NCBI RefSeq assembly: GCF_014170305.1
Contig: NZ_LZZT01000031.1
Location: forward strand, 372,001-436,000
Length of the DNA stretch: 64,000 nucleotides
DNA from: Achromobacter sp. UMC71
GTDB lineage: Bacteria > Pseudomonadota > Gammaproteobacteria > Burkholderiales > Burkholderiaceae_B
Direction of reading: 5' to 3'
Below are positions 63,375 to 64,000 of the stretch, piece by piece. The translations under genes and the position numbers were made by a program. Position 1 is the first letter of the stretch. Each line of letters opens with the position of its first letter. The notes beneath the pieces were generated by a model. That model was not told the origin of the DNA. It searched no databases and worked only from the letters and a program-made list of their open reading frames with translations.

Positions 63375-64000
63375 TCAGGCCACGGCCTCGGCCTGGGCGG
63401 GCCGCGGGAAGAAGATGGCGCGGCTGGGATCGAAGTCGTAGTCGCCTTCGAAGTCGGTAGCGTCGGCGGCCAGCGCCAGCACCGAGTCCAGGATGAAATC
63501 GACCTTGGCGTCGGCCAGCAGCACACTGAGGTTCAGCCGGATGAAGCCCGGCTTTTCGATTTCGCGGCCGTCCAGGATGGCCTGGCGCATCTGCGCCGAT
63601 TCGGCCTCGTCGATGTCCAGCAGGTGATGCACATAGGGGCCGGCGCAGGCGCAGCCGCCGCGGGCCTGGATGCCGAAGCGGTCGCTCAGCATGCGGGTCA
63701 CCAATTGCTGGTGCACGAAGCCGCCGCGGCCGTTGCGCACCCGGAACGAAAAGATGGGCAGGCGCTGGGCGCTGAGCGAACCCAGCAGTTCCAGCCGCGG
63801 CGCACCCTGCCACCGGGCGAACGCGCGCTGCGCCAATTCGGCATTGCGCCGCTGCATGAAGTCGGCGCACAGGGCGTCCTTGACCAGCAGGACCAGCGCG
63901 GCGCGGATGTCGCCCACCACATTGGGCGTGCCGGCTTCTTCGCGGGCTTCCAGGCTGCCGCTGTAGTCGTGGCCAGTGGGCGAGACGAATTTGACGGTAC
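63375..64000 (-). CDS. Class V aminotransferase-fold PLP enzyme, N-terminal part missing
   Basis: C-terminal 208 residues of a frame that stays open to the window edge. Visible: VKFVSPTGHDYSGSLEAREE, AGTPNVVGDIRAALVLLVKD and RGGCACAGPYVHHLLDIDE, a Cys-rich stretch typical of a large class V aminotransferase subgroup (cysteine-desulfurase relatives). The PLP lysine lies outside. A short start at 63920 is only an internal GTG. Confidence 0.8.
   Translation of the reverse strand, partial: TVKFVSPTGHDYSGSLEAREEAGTPNVVGDIRAALVLLVKDALCADFMQRRNAELAQRAFARWQGAPRLELLGSLSAQRLPIFSFRVRNGRGGFVHQQLVTRMLSDRFGIQARGGCACAGPYVHHLLDIDEAESAQMRQAILDGREIEKPGFIRLNLSVLLADAKVDFILDSVLALAADATDFEGDYDFDPSRAIFFPRPAQAEAVA

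Overview
The window is GC-rich, densely coded chromosomal DNA with no gene-free gap above about 260 bases. The best guess is a betaproteobacterium of the Alcaligenaceae (Bordetella/Achromobacter type). This is inferred from codon use, a Bug-type (TctC) solute-binding protein, many LysR/GntR/TetR regulators beside catabolic genes, a three-cysteine FNR regulator and a hopanoid squalene module. I see no rRNA, tRNA, insertion sequence, phage gene or CRISPR array.

Layout. 1-5.9 kb: the homoprotocatechuate (4-hydroxyphenylacetate) meta-cleavage pathway, hpaE-hpaD divergent from a fused hpaF-hpaG1, hpaG2, hpaH and hpaI, with two related palindromes between the arms. 6-8.1 kb: an SDR dehydrogenase, an odd repeat/hairpin region and alanine racemase. 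8.2-11.2 kb: hpnCDE (squalene from farnesyl diphosphate). 11.3-12.2 kb: fluoride channel crcB and an HdeD-like protein. 12.3-16.8 kb: a five-gene set behind a probable Fur box (PepSY membrane protein, DUF2271 protein with an ApbE flavinylation motif, DUF4198 protein, ApbE, membrane-anchored diflavin reductase). This looks like a complete iron-regulated electron path to the periplasm. 16.9-25.8 kb: Bug protein, D-aminoacylase-like amidohydrolase, LysR, SRPBCC protein, a two-gene Tm-1-like/TIM-barrel pair, TetR and a PHP-domain lipoprotein.

25.9-37.2 kb: two divergent units around a GntR gene with a 14-bp perfect palindrome. Leftward are GntR, an acetylpolyamine-amidohydrolase-like enzyme, an APH-fold kinase and a class III PLP enzyme. 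Rightward are a class II aldolase, a complete peptide/opine-type ABC importer with a fused double ATPase, and a GhrA-like dehydrogenase. This looks like one uptake and catabolic locus for an amine-containing compound. 37.3-44.4 kb: SQR-like flavoprotein plus DUF1641 partner, clpB with a sigma-32-like promoter, a gamma-glutamylcyclotransferase-fold protein, FNR and a secreted hydrolase. 44.5-58.5 kb: transporters, ferredoxin, NUDIX, MDR reductase with LysR, YegD-type Hsp70, GlxA-type regulator and a run of small detoxification-type enzymes (isochorismatase fold, GNAT, GST, OsmC, GFA), an NlpE-like lipoprotein and a leaderless solute-binding-fold protein. 58.6-62.7 kb: nitrilase, MHS transporter, formamidase and FmdB. 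A cut-off class V aminotransferase closes the window.

Four intergenic sites carry full or half copies of one dispersed palindromic repeat (core AGGGCCTGTTCACACTA). All functional calls come from reading translations and motifs by eye. No database search was run.
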